Origin: Litorivita sp050633545
GTDB lineage: Bacteria > Pseudomonadota > Alphaproteobacteria > Rhodobacterales > Rhodobacteraceae
Length of the DNA: 64,000 nt
Assembly (NCBI GenBank): GCA_050633545.1
Contig: JBOEGS010000002.1
Location: forward strand, 635,389-699,388
Reading direction: 5' to 3'
Shown here: piece by piece, positions 16,456 through 24,879 of the stretch
Numbering within the stretch: the first letter of the stretch is position 1
How the letters are laid out: every line of letters starts with the position of its first letter
Position numbers and translations under genes: made by a program
Notes under the pieces: generated by a model
What the model saw: only the letters and a program-made list of their open reading frames with translations
Told to the model about the DNA's origin: nothing
The model's database searches: none

Positions 16456-17430
16456 TTATGCGGCCTTACGGCGGCGCATGCCAAGCGCGGCGATGCCCCC
16501 GAGCAACAGCAAACCCGTGCCGGGCAACGGCACGGGCGCGGCAATATCGCTGAGCACGGCGGCCGAAAATTCGTTGGCCCATTCGGCGTGGACCGTGGCG
16601 CTCGGATGAACGGGATCGGCAAGCGTGTAGGCGTCCGCGAGGCTCAAATCATACTGCGGATTGCCGAATTCATCATAGCCGGTAAAGGTGCAGTTTTCCG
16701 CATCATCGGGCCCGAAAAACGTCGGCGCGCAAGCTCCGATAGTGGTAATGCCAAAGGCCAGAGGATCGGCGGCAATCCGTGCCGAGGCGGCATCGAAATC
16801 GGGCACGATGATGTTGATCCCGTCTGCCTCAAGCCCCGCGAGACGGCTCAGGAAATAGGCGTTGAAGTCTTGGCGCAGGGGGGCAAAAGGCGACGGTCCC
16901 GTCGCGCCGGGTGTGAGCGGCACAACAAAATCATCGAATGGTCCCAAGCCCGCAATCGCGTAGATCGCGTCGATCAGATGATCGACCGTATCCGTGACAT
17001 CAAAGAGCGGATCAAATGCGTTTTGGAAAATGTCGTTCGATCCCATCAAGATCGAGACCAATGGATTTGCCCCTGCGCTGCCCGCATCGCCCGAGGCAAT
17101 AAACGTGGTGACCTGATCGCCCAAAGTGGCATAGGCGTTCAGCGCCGGATTGGTGTAGGGGGCGTTCAAGTTCACTGGTCCAGCGGTCGCACCGCCCAAT
17201 GCGTAATTGCCGCTGACGGCAAAGTCGCCGGCGATGATTTCTGCATAGGTCTCGCCGTTGGAGAAACGACCCTCAAAGCTTGGCGCAGTGGTGAAAGGGA
17301 AAAATTTCCCATCATCTGTCAGGCTGTCGCCAAAGGCGAAATAGCTGGTGTAAGTGTCGGCCAATGTTGCGGCGCCCAAAGGTGCGGCAACACATGCGGC
17401 GATGGCCGCTGTGAAAATTGCGTGTTTCAT
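16456..17430 (-). CDS. SGNH/GDSL hydrolase with VPLP-CTERM sorting signal
   Basis: A 324-residue exported esterase/lipase-like protein. A signal peptide ends near residue 21 (APLGAATLA). Block I FAFGDSLTDDG carries the nucleophile Ser36; SILMGSNDIF is block III; ADPVHPSATVH is block V with Asp272 and His275. The last 25 residues, VPLPGTGLLLLGGIAALG then MRRRKAA, are a PEP-CTERM-type signal of the VPLP subgroup: motif, one membrane helix, basic tail. Such proteins are processed by an exosortase in the inner membrane, which must be encoded elsewhere. Substrate unknown. Confidence 0.9.
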   Translation of the reverse strand: MKHAIFTAAIAACVAAPLGAATLADTYTSYFAFGDSLTDDGKFFPFTTAPSFEGRFSNGETYAEIIAGDFAVSGNYALGGATAGPVNLNAPYTNPALNAYATLGDQVTTFIASGDAGSAGANPLVSILMGSNDIFQNAFDPLFDVTDTVDHLIDAIYAIAGLGPFDDFVVPLTPGATGPSPFAPLRQDFNAYFLSRLAGLEADGINIIVPDFDAASARIAADPLAFGITTIGACAPTFFGPDDAENCTFTGYDEFGNPQYDLSLADAYTLADPVHPSATVHAEWANEFSAAVLSDIAAPVPLPGTGLLLLGGIAALGMRRRKAA

Positions 17431-17546
17431 TTTTTCCTCCCAGTAAGACCTGAAAGGCTAGCTTCGGAAATATCTTTCGCAAAGCGGAACGTTAGGTCAC
17501 TGCCGTGAACCGCAGCCTCGGAGCCTATGAGTCCAGATTTTCCTAC

Positions 17547-17575
17547 AAAAAAGGCCCCCGCATGTCGCGGGAGCC
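17547..17575 (-). terminator. Intrinsic terminator after pnp
   Basis: Read on the minus strand, GGCTCCCGC pairs with GCGGGGGCC (one T-G pair) around GACAT, followed by TTTTTT. It starts 27 bases after the pnp stop. Confidence 0.88.
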
Positions 17576-17601
17576 CGAATATCATAAAGGTGGTAGAAGA
17601 A

Positions 17602-19734
17602 TCAGTCTTCGGCTTTTTCCGGCACGATCTCTTCGCCGGTTTCCTGATCGACCATCTTCATCGACAGGCGCACCTTGCCGCGATCATCAAAGCCGAGCAG
17701 TTTGACCTTCACGTCTTGGCCTTCTTTGAGGACATCCGACGGGTGGTTCAAGCGACGGTTCTCGATCTGGCTGACGTGCACAAGGCCGTCGCGCTTGCCA
17801 AAGAAGTTCACGAAGGCGCCGAAATCGACGATCTTCACGACCTTACCATCGTAGATCTGGCCTTCTTCGGGCTCTGCCACGATCGAATGGATCATGTCAT
17901 AGGCCTTTTTGATGGCCTCGCCGTTGGGGCTTGCGATCTTGATGATGCCTTCGTCGTTGATATCGACTTTGGCGCCCGACACTTCAACGATCTCGCGGAT
18001 CACTTTGCCGCCCGAACCGATCACTTCACGGATTTTGTCGGTGGGGATCTGCATGGTCTCGATCCGCGGTGCGTGCACCGAGAAGTCCGCCGCGCCGGTC
18101 AGCGCTTTGTTCATCTCGCCAAGGATATGCAAACGGCCGTCTTTCGCCTGCGCGAGGGCCTTTTCCATGATCTCGGGGGTGATGCCCGCAACCTTGATGT
18201 CCATCTGCAGCGAGGTGATACCGTTTTCGGTGCCTGCCACTTTGAAGTCCATATCGCCAAGGTGATCTTCGTCGCCAAGGATGTCGGTCAAGATTGCATA
18301 GGAGCCGTCCTCTTCGAGGATCAGGCCCATGGCCACACCGGCAACCGCCGATTTGAGCGGAACGCCCGCATCCATCATCGACAAGGAGCCGCCGCAAACC
18401 GATGCCATCGACGAAGAGCCGTTGGATTCGGTGATTTCCGACACAACCCGCAAGGTGTAGGGGAAATCGGTGGCCGCAGGCAGAACCGCCTGAAGCGCGC
18501 GCCATGCCAGTTTGCCGTGGCCGATCTCGCGACGACCAGGCGAGCCAACGCGGCCCACTTCACCAACCGAATAGGGAGGGAAGTTATAGTGCAGCAGGAA
18601 GTTCGATTTATAGGTGCCGGTCAGCGCATCGATCATCTGCTCGTCGTCGCCGGTGCCCAGCGTGGTGATCACGAGGCCTTGGGTCTCGCCTCGGGTGAAG
18701 AGCGCCGAGCCGTGGGTGCGCGGCAAGAGGCCGGTTTCGCACACAATCGGACGCACCGTGGTGGTGTCACGGCCATCGATCCGCTTGCCGGTTTTCACGA
18801 CATCGCCGCGCAGAACCGAGCTTTCGAGCTTCTTCAAAGCCGAGCCGAGGTTTTCATCGGCCAGTTGCTCTTCGGAGAGTGCTTCTTTGATCGCGGCTTT
18901 TGCTGCCGCAACCGCAGTGGTGCGCTCTTGCTTGTCGGTGATCGCGTAAGCGGCGCGGATTTTGTCCTCGCCCACGGCTTTCACGGCGGCGAAGAGGTCG
19001 GAGTAATCCGCAGGCTGGAAGTCGAACGGCTCTTTGGCGGCATCTTCGGCCAGATCAATGATCAGGTCGATCACCGGCTGGATGCTGTCATGGGCGAATT
19101 TCACCGCGCCAAGCATTTCTTCTTCGGTCAGCTCATAGGCTTCCGATTCCACCATCATCACGGCGTCTTTGGTGCCTGCCACAACCAGATCGAGACGCTG
19201 CTCGGGGTTGTCGCGCAGCTTGTGCATGTCTTCGACTTCGGGGTTGAGGATGTATTCGCCATCGACAAAACCGACGCGGGCGCCGGCGATCGGACCCATG
19301 AAAGGCGCGCCCGAAATGGTCAAAGCCGCCGAAGCCGCGATCATCGCAACCATATCAGGGTCGTTGACCAGATCGTGGCTCAGCACGGTGCACATCACCA
19401 GAACTTCGTTCTTGAAGCCCGGAACAAACAGCGGGCGGATCGGACGGTCGATCAGACGCGCGGTCAGCGTCTCTTTTTCCGTCGGACGCGCTTCGCGTTT
19501 GAAGAAACCGCCGGGCACTTTACCCGCGGCATAGTATTTCTCTTGGTAGTGAACCGTCAGCGGGAAGAAGTCCTGCCCCGGTTTTTGTTGCTTGGCGAAC
19601 GTTACGTTGGCCATGACCGAGGTCTCGCCCAATGTGGCGATGACGGTGCCGTCGGCCTGACGGGCAACCTTGCCCGTTTCCAGTGTCAGCTCTTCTTCGC
19701 CCCACTGGATGGATTTTTTCACTTCGTTGAACAT
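17602..19734 (-). CDS. pnp: Polyribonucleotide nucleotidyltransferase (PNPase)
   Basis: A 710-residue, full-length PNPase: phosphorolytic 3'-5' exoribonuclease of the RNA degradosome. Order of parts: first RNase PH-like domain from the N-terminus (MFNEVKKSIQWGEEELTLET), an alpha-helical linker, the second PH-like domain with GSALFTRGETQGLV and GSSSMASVCGGSLSMMDAG, a KH domain at about 555-615 (DKIREVIGSGGKVIREI), and an S1 domain at about 622-690 (GQIYDGKVVKIVDFGAFVNF). The ATG at 19734 follows AGGATAG. It lies downstream of rpsO on the same strand with an unusually long 530-base gap that includes an rpsO terminator, so it has its own promoter region. Confidence 0.98.
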   Translation of the reverse strand: MFNEVKKSIQWGEEELTLETGKVARQADGTVIATLGETSVMANVTFAKQQKPGQDFFPLTVHYQEKYYAAGKVPGGFFKREARPTEKETLTARLIDRPIRPLFVPGFKNEVLVMCTVLSHDLVNDPDMVAMIAASAALTISGAPFMGPIAGARVGFVDGEYILNPEVEDMHKLRDNPEQRLDLVVAGTKDAVMMVESEAYELTEEEMLGAVKFAHDSIQPVIDLIIDLAEDAAKEPFDFQPADYSDLFAAVKAVGEDKIRAAYAITDKQERTTAVAAAKAAIKEALSEEQLADENLGSALKKLESSVLRGDVVKTGKRIDGRDTTTVRPIVCETGLLPRTHGSALFTRGETQGLVITTLGTGDDEQMIDALTGTYKSNFLLHYNFPPYSVGEVGRVGSPGRREIGHGKLAWRALQAVLPAATDFPYTLRVVSEITESNGSSSMASVCGGSLSMMDAGVPLKSAVAGVAMGLILEEDGSYAILTDILGDEDHLGDMDFKVAGTENGITSLQMDIKVAGITPEIMEKALAQAKDGRLHILGEMNKALTGAADFSVHAPRIETMQIPTDKIREVIGSGGKVIREIVEVSGAKVDINDEGIIKIASPNGEAIKKAYDMIHSIVAEPEEGQIYDGKVVKIVDFGAFVNFFGKRDGLVHVSQIENRRLNHPSDVLKEGQDVKVKLLGFDDRGKVRLSMKMVDQETGEEIVPEKAED

Positions 19735-20213
19735 CTAGCTATCCTAATTGGGAGCACTCCCGACCCCTGTCGGGTCTCCCGTTTGCATGGCGGCCCCATT
19801 GCCGCCGACCTTTTCATCATCTCATGCGCCAAGGTCAAAGCGTCACGTCTCAGATACCGCGCGCATACAGGATTTTGAGGGCTTTGGGAAGGGAGGAGTG
19901 GCGATAGGGTCATTGGCGCAATGCGCCGCAAAACGGCGGTCGGTATAACGTCGGTATTGCGTCGGTATCGCGGCGGTGCAAGTTGGCGGTTACCGGACCG
20001 CCTCTCTTGCGGTCCTCCCCGCGCATCTATGGTGCGGGCGCTATACCAGTGTAGGGCGGAGCCAAGGCAAGCCCGAGAGCCTTTGCGAGATCTAACCGGC
20101 TTCCTGTCCAAAGATCAGTGCCTTGGACGCAAAGCAGGTCTGGCGAAACCGGTGCCGATGATTTGGCGATCTCCTCGCCGATTATGCATGCATTGGGGGT
20201 CGAGCCTGAATGC
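19735..20213 (-). promoter_or_regulatory. Long pnp leader/promoter region with small hairpin
   Basis: About 480 bases without a gene separate the rpsO terminator from pnp. Near the pnp start, CCGAC/GTCGG arms form a small hairpin at about 19757-19775. In enterobacteria a leader stem cleaved by RNase III lets PNPase control its own mRNA; whether this hairpin serves the same purpose is inference. The region also holds three tandem 11-bp repeats, listed separately. I could not define -35/-10 boxes with confidence. Confidence 0.4.
19939..19971. repeat. Three tandem 11-bp repeats GTCGGTATNNC
   Basis: GTCGGTATAAC, GTCGGTATTGC and GTCGGTATCGC follow each other without gaps at 19939-19949, 19950-19960 and 19961-19971. 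The first eight bases and the last are identical in all three. The 11-bp period places the copies on one face of the helix. They lie about 205-240 bases upstream of the pnp start codon, in its only intergenic control region. Confidence 0.85.
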
Positions 20214-20244
20214 AAAAGCGCGCCCCAATTGAGGGACGCGCTTT
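20214..20244 (-). terminator. Intrinsic terminator after rpsO
   Basis: Read on the minus strand, AAAGCGCG-T-CCC pairs with GGG-G-CGCGCTTT around TCAATT, ending in TTTT. It lies 25 bases past the rpsO stop and should limit read-through into pnp. Confidence 0.85.
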
Positions 20245-20268
20245 CAAATCATTCCATCTCGCTGGCGC

Positions 20269-20538
20269 TTAGCGGCGCAGGCCGAGGCGTTTGATCAGGT
20301 CTTGGTAGCGTGCTTCGTCTTTGGCGCGGGTGTAGTCCAAAAGCTTGCGGCGCAGAGCCACCATTTTGAGCAGGCCACGGCGACCGTGGTTGTCTTTTTT
20401 GTGGGTTTTGAAGTGCTCGGTCAGGGTCGCAATGCGCGAGGAAAGGATAGCAACCTGAACTTCGGGCGAGCCGGTGTCGCCTTCTTTGGTTGCGAATTCT
20501 TTCATGATCCGTGCTTTGTCTTCTGCAGTAATCGACAT
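20269..20538 (-). CDS. rpsO: 30S ribosomal protein S15
   Basis: An 89-residue S15, the full usual length, which binds 16S rRNA early in 30S assembly. Diagnostic sequences are EFATKEGDTGSPEVQVAILS, LTEHFKTHKKDNHGRRGLL and the end RYQDLIKRLGLRR. The ATG at 20538 has AAGGAGA nine bases upstream; the open frame continues further upstream, but that extension is not S15. It is the gene normally found between truB and pnp, yet here it is separated from truB by an RTX gene and a DUF1643 gene and has a terminator after it. Confidence 0.98.
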   Translation of the reverse strand: MSITAEDKARIMKEFATKEGDTGSPEVQVAILSSRIATLTEHFKTHKKDNHGRRGLLKMVALRRKLLDYTRAKDEARYQDLIKRLGLRR

Positions 20539-20856
20539 CGGGGTCTCCTTAGGTTGAAGGGTTGGGGCACAGGCCGGGATGTCGTCCAGCAAGGTCCATA
20601 GAGATATGCCCCGCAAAAGCGGTGCAGATGCGGGCGTATAGAAGAGAATCGCTTTGAAGGAAAGGAAAAACTCGGCCTGCGGTAAATGCCGCGATTTGCG
20701 GTGCCGCGTGGCGATTTCAGGCAAGGCATTCAGCGCCCGAAACAGGGCAGGTGCGGCCCGCATAAGGGCATGGAACTGCGCTGAATATCCTTCGGCTCGG
20801 GGTGCAGGCGCGGCAGCCCCGCCCGCCGTCGCGCTTCGCTGTGCCCGCGCCGGCGC
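20539..20856. other. 318-base region upstream of rpsO
   Basis: Holds the rpsO promoter and leader. GCGCCGGCGC just past the stop of the RTX gene could fold, but no T run follows. I see no additional gene; frames through it are arginine/proline-rich without a ribosome site. Confidence 0.4.
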
Positions 20857-21876
20857 TTAACCGGCCAGCAAGCCCGCCTGCGCGACCGATTGCGACATGA
20901 GCGTGATATCGGCAAGGCTGAAGCCCGCGCCGTTGCGCACCAAGACCACATCAACGCCATTCATCGTGACGATCACACCGCCGGTCCCATCGGGGGCATC
21001 GCGCAGTTGCACATCGGGATCGGCCTCGGGGTCGATGCTGTCGTCATAAACCAGAACAAGCGTGTCGTCGCCCGCCTCGAAATCCATCACCTCGGCGCGC
21101 GCGCCTTCGGGAATCCAGTCACCGGCAAAGATCACATCGGCCCCGTCGCCGCCGGTCACAATGTCATAGCAACCCGCCACGATCACATCGTCACCAGCGC
21201 CGCCATTGAGGTAATCCGCGCCGTCGATGTCGGAAATATCGCCCTCGGCGGCCTCGGGGTCGTCGCACAGGCCGGAAATCATATCATCGCCCGCGCCGCC
21301 GAACAAAGTATCGGCGCCCAAACCGCCGTCGAGGTCGTCACGGCCCAATCCGCCGTGCAGCGCATCATGGCCGTCGCCGCCGTTCAACGCGTCATCGCCG
21401 CTGCCGCCGTCGAGCGTATCATCGCCGTCTTCGCCGTAAAGGTCATCATCATCGTTATGGCCATAAAGGCTGTCATTGCCGTCGCCGCCATGCAATGCGT
21501 CCTTGCCGTCCTCGCCGTGGATCTCGTCGTCGCCCGCGTCGCCCGTCAGGCTGTCATCGCCGCGCGCGCCGTGCATTTCGTCGTCGCCCGATGCGCCGCT
21601 GAGCGTGTCATCCTCTTCGCTGCCGCGCAGCCAGTCATCACCTTCGGTGGTTTCGTCCTCGGGGGCGGTTTCGGCGTCCGATGCGGCGTCATCGTCCAGA
21701 GCGCTGCTGCTGATGCCGGAGCTGTCATCGTCTTCGAGCAGATCGCCGACATCTTGCACCGAAGCGGGCGCGGCGTCGCTGCCTTCAGAGGCCGGTTCGA
21801 CCTCGTCCTCGCCCATGTTGATGAATGCCGTGGCACCCACGACCATCATTCCCAGCAAACCCGCAAGCAGTAACAT
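20857..21876 (-). CDS. RTX calcium-binding repeat protein with N-terminal membrane anchor
   Basis: A 339-residue protein. It opens with one hydrophobic helix (LLLAGLLGMMVVGATAFIN), then an acidic Ser/Asp/Glu-rich linker to about residue 80. Residues about 80-220 are RTX nonapeptide repeats of the GGxGxDxLx kind (GDDSLTGDAGDDEIHGEDG, DDTLDGGSGDDALNGGDGHD) that form a calcium-bound beta-roll. A further segment from about 255 (VMDFEAGDDTLVLVYDD) resembles the region after the roll in related proteins. There is no toxin or enzyme domain. It lies inside the rbfA-truB-rpsO-pnp order, which is unusual. Function unknown. Confidence 0.88.
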   Translation of the reverse strand: MLLLAGLLGMMVVGATAFINMGEDEVEPASEGSDAAPASVQDVGDLLEDDDSSGISSSALDDDAASDAETAPEDETTEGDDWLRGSEEDDTLSGASGDDEMHGARGDDSLTGDAGDDEIHGEDGKDALHGGDGNDSLYGHNDDDDLYGEDGDDTLDGGSGDDALNGGDGHDALHGGLGRDDLDGGLGADTLFGGAGDDMISGLCDDPEAAEGDISDIDGADYLNGGAGDDVIVAGCYDIVTGGDGADVIFAGDWIPEGARAEVMDFEAGDDTLVLVYDDSIDPEADPDVQLRDAPDGTGGVIVTMNGVDVVLVRNGAGFSLADITLMSQSVAQAGLLAG

Positions 21877-22067
21877 CGCACATCTATCCTATCATACGCG
21901 TCCGACCATGCCATAAAACGGGCGTTGCGTCAAACGGTCTGCACCCAAATTGGTTAACGCGCTACCAAGAAAAAGTTAACAAAATGAATGGCTTGCTTGA
22001 AAACATTCCGACGCGCGCGGGGCGCAAAGGTTAACGCTGCGCTGTGCGGAGGTTTTGTGTTTTCGTT

Positions 22068-22586
22068 TCAACGCGTTGCACCAATCCAAAGGTCCGGCTC
22101 CTGGCTGTAGGCGATGTAGAGCGGGTGTTTGGGGTGGCCCGCTTTGCTCAGGCCAAGGTGGTAGAGCGGCTTGCCCGAGCCGCGCAAAATCGTCTCGACT
22201 GCCGTCCCGCGCGCCAGATGCGCCCCATGCGTGCCCCAAGCGGCGATAACATCATCGGCCCATGCGCATCCGTCGCGGATCGCCGCGTCATTGTCCGGCC
22301 CGACCGGATCGCGCGCCGCGCGCATCAACTTGGGATCGGTGTCGCGCCATGCGAAAATATTCGTCACCCGAAACCCGCCATATCCCAAGGCCCGCGCGCG
22401 GCGTTCGCAGCGCTCGACCGTGGGGTCGTTTTGCACCTCGGTCGCGGTCGAGGGGTTGAGCATCACAAACAGCACGCGCTTGCCGCCGCTGTCCCATTCG
22501 CGCGTGAGCGCATAGCGGTAGCGCTCGCAATCGGAATAGATCGCGGTCGAGGGGGCGTCGTCTTTGGTGTGGCTGCGCGTGATCAT
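22068..22586 (-). CDS. DUF1643 domain-containing protein
   Basis: A 172-residue protein of the DUF1643 family. The hallmark is LFVMLNPSTATEVQNDPTVE, followed by CERRARALGYGGFRVTNIFA and the W-R-x-TDP segment. The biochemical role is unknown. The gene starts 45 bases after the truB stop on the same strand and could be co-transcribed with truB. It is one of two genes between truB and rpsO. Confidence 0.85.
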   Translation of the reverse strand: MITRSHTKDDAPSTAIYSDCERYRYALTREWDSGGKRVLFVMLNPSTATEVQNDPTVERCERRARALGYGGFRVTNIFAWRDTDPKLMRAARDPVGPDNDAAIRDGCAWADDVIAAWGTHGAHLARGTAVETILRGSGKPLYHLGLSKAGHPKHPLYIAYSQEPDLWIGATR

Positions 22587-22631
22587 GGGGTTTGATGCCC
22601 CGAACCGGCGCGCGGGTTCAAGCGGTTTTGC

Positions 22632-23546
22632 CTATTGCGCGGGGCGCACAAAGACGCGCGAGGGGTGCAATTCGCCCGCCTTATAGATGCCCACCGCCAC
22701 GGCTTCGCCGTTCAGCGAGGCCCAGCATTCATCGCCATATTCCACGTCCGATACGATCACCATTCCGGGATTGCCGTTTCGCAGTTTCGCCGCTCCGCCT
22801 TCGGTGGTCTTGACCTCGGGCAGATCGGCCAACCCCTCTTCGAGCGGCAGCAAATGCGCGTCGATCTGGGGGGTTTTGGCCAATTCCTCGATCCGCTCCA
22901 TGCTGATCCCGTCTTCGACCTCAAAGGGGCCGGACCATACACGGCGCAGCCATTCCACATGGCCAAAACATCCCAATGCCACGCCCAGATCGCGCGCGAT
23001 AGAGCGCACATAACCGCCCTTGCCGCAGGTCATTTCCAATATCACATGATCGGCGTCGGGGCGCTCGGCCAAGAGCAGATCTTCGACGTAAAGCGGCCGC
23101 GCGGCGATCTCGAACTCTTCGTCGCTGCGTGCCAGCTTATAGGCGCGCTCGCCATCGATTTTCACCGCCGAGAATTTTGGCGGCACCTGCATGATATCGC
23201 CGACAAACTGGCCCAGCGCGGCTTTGATCTCGTCGTCGGTGGGGCGCGCGTCCGAGGTGTCGGTCACTTCGCCTTCGGTGTCGTCGGTATTGGTCGCCTG
23301 TCCCAAACGCACCGAAAAACGGTAGGCCTTCATCGCATCGGTGATATAGGGCACGGTTTTTGTCGCCTCGCCCAAGGCCACGGCCAAAACGCCGGTGGCT
23401 TCGGGGTCCAATGTGCCCGCATGACCGGCCTTTTTCGCGCCAAAGGCCCATTTCACCTTGTTCACCACGGCGGTCGAGGTGATGCCGGCAGGTTTATCGA
23501 CGACGAGCCAGCCGGAAATATCGCGGCCTTTGCGGGTGCGTGCCAT
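22632..23546 (-). CDS. truB: tRNA pseudouridine(55) synthase TruB
   Basis: A 304-residue enzyme that makes pseudouridine 55 in the T loop of tRNAs. The catalytic Asp47 lies in KKAGHAGTLDPEATGVLAVA; GWLVVDKPAGITST is the N-terminal motif I; CGKGGYVRSIARDLG is motif III near residue 180. The C-terminal part is a PUA-like extension. The ATG at 23546 is used; the frame upstream of it is intergenic. It follows the glycosidase gene after 98 bases on the same strand in a cluster with rbfA upstream. Confidence 0.96.
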   Translation of the reverse strand: MARTRKGRDISGWLVVDKPAGITSTAVVNKVKWAFGAKKAGHAGTLDPEATGVLAVALGEATKTVPYITDAMKAYRFSVRLGQATNTDDTEGEVTDTSDARPTDDEIKAALGQFVGDIMQVPPKFSAVKIDGERAYKLARSDEEFEIAARPLYVEDLLLAERPDADHVILEMTCGKGGYVRSIARDLGVALGCFGHVEWLRRVWSGPFEVEDGISMERIEELAKTPQIDAHLLPLEEGLADLPEVKTTEGGAAKLRNGNPGMVIVSDVEYGDECWASLNGEAVAVGIYKAGELHPSRVFVRPAQ

Positions 23547-23644
23547 GGAATGGGCCTCATGAGATAAGCAGAGTGTTAGAGCGGGCGGGGTAGCGAATGC
23601 GCGCGCCGCCGTCAATCACGGCGTCACGCCCGTCGCGCGGCAGG

Positions 23645-24421
23645 TCAGTCGATGCGCTCCACCGTGCCGACAATCGGACCAAGGGGGCGGCCAAGGTTGA
23701 AGCCGCCCGCGCCGCGCCGGTAGAGCCGCGAGATATTGCCATCAAAGTATAGCGCATTGGGCAGTTTGAGCACATCTCGGAAAAGCGTGCCGAAGTCGTG
23801 AAAATTCACCGCCGTTTGCGAGATCGCGAAAACCGCGCGGCTCCCGTCCGCCGAGGTGCCGACCCCGTTGCGGATATAACGGCTGTCGCTGCCTTTGATG
23901 AACCGCGGATGCAGCGCGCCGTCGATCACCAACATCGGACCCGATTGCGTGGCATGGCGGCAGGCGGGTTTGGCGGCGATAAAGGCTTTGGTTTCAATCA
24001 CATCGGCGCGGCCGTCGCCGATGCAAAACACCCCGTTGGGCAAGAGGCCGAAATTGCCGCCGCCGCCGGTGGTGATGACGCGCATGACCTCGGTGCCCTC
24101 TTCGACATAATGGCCCACGGGCGCGCGGTCCTCGTGATACATCCCTGCATTCATCGCCATGCCAAGGCGCAGGCCCTGCGGCTCCAGCGCCTGATCGATG
24201 CGGGCGAATTGCCCGAACGGCAGCCCCGCATCGTCATAGAGAAACAGCCGCAAATCCTCGGCGCTCAGGTCCACTTCGCATAGGGTATAGAGCGCGCCTT
24301 GATGGTCCACATCGCGGCAGGACGCCCCATGGGCGGCAGGGGCGAGGGCGCCGCAAACCGCCACCGCGGCGGCAAAAACCGCGCCGATGCGCGTTTTAGT
24401 CGTCGAGATCACGGCGCACAT
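23645..24421 (-). CDS. Exported phosphodiester glycosidase (NAGPA/DUF2233) family protein
   Basis: A 258-residue protein with a signal peptide ending near residue 33 (ALAPAAHGA) and a DUF2233/NAGPA-type domain. Visible family blocks are MNAGMYHEDRAPVGHYVEEG, GNFGLLPNGVFCIGDG, ATQSGPMLVIDGALHP, RNGVGTSADGSRAVFAIS and the final NALYFDGNISRLY. Family enzymes remove sugars from phosphodiesters (mammalian uncovering enzyme) or process cell-surface glycans; the bacterial substrate is unknown. The ATG at 24421 lies 26 bases inside the end of rbfA, so it should be translated in a coupled way. Confidence 0.86.
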   Translation of the reverse strand: MCAVISTTKTRIGAVFAAAVAVCGALAPAAHGASCRDVDHQGALYTLCEVDLSAEDLRLFLYDDAGLPFGQFARIDQALEPQGLRLGMAMNAGMYHEDRAPVGHYVEEGTEVMRVITTGGGGNFGLLPNGVFCIGDGRADVIETKAFIAAKPACRHATQSGPMLVIDGALHPRFIKGSDSRYIRNGVGTSADGSRAVFAISQTAVNFHDFGTLFRDVLKLPNALYFDGNISRLYRRGAGGFNLGRPLGPIVGTVERID

Positions 24422-24800
24422 TGTCTTGATCCAGAAGCGCGCGGGTGGCGTCCATCTGATCAAAGGTATGGTCAATCATGAAGCGCAATTCGGGCACATG
24501 CTTGAGCGACATTTTCTTGCCAAGGTAGTGGCGAAGCTCGCCCTTGTTCTTGGCCAGAAGCGTGATCGCCTGCTCTTTGTCCCCGCCGCCCAGCGGCAGC
24601 GCATAGACCGTGGCAATGCGCAAATCGGGGGTGACGCGCACCTCGCCGATGGTGATCGACATGCGGTTGAGGTCGGTGTCATGCACCTCGCCGCGCGAGA
24701 GCATTTCCGAGAGAGTCCGCCGGATCAACTCGCCAACGCGCAGCTGCCTTTGGGAGGGGCCGGAGCCCTCGTGATGTGCGTTCTTTGCCATGCCTGCCAT
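24396..24800 (-). CDS. rbfA: Ribosome-binding factor A
   Basis: A 134-residue RbfA, a KH-fold factor that binds free 30S subunits and helps 16S rRNA 5' maturation, needed in the cold. Family features are SQRQLRVGELIRRTLSEML, DLNRMSITIGEVRVTPDLR and the helix-rich end KMSLKHVPELRFMIDHTFDQ. Start at 24800 or at the ATG 9 bases later; both give normal lengths. It diverges from dapB over 79 bases and heads the cluster toward truB. Confidence 0.95.
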   Translation of the reverse strand: MAGMAKNAHHEGSGPSQRQLRVGELIRRTLSEMLSRGEVHDTDLNRMSITIGEVRVTPDLRIATVYALPLGGGDKEQAITLLAKNKGELRHYLGKKMSLKHVPELRFMIDHTFDQMDATRALLDQDNVRRDLDD

Positions 24801-24879
24801 CTAGTGCCTTGCTCGGGCTTTGCCAAGCGCGCATTGCTCAGGTAGGAAGGCCCAAACGCCACAAAGGAGCGCGCAACTC

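Noticed and set aside
17527..19878. A very long open frame (about 780 codons) on the plus strand across pnp
   Set aside because: It is antisense to a full-length, unmistakable pnp and has the His/Arg/Gly/Asp-heavy composition of mirror frames in GC-rich genes.
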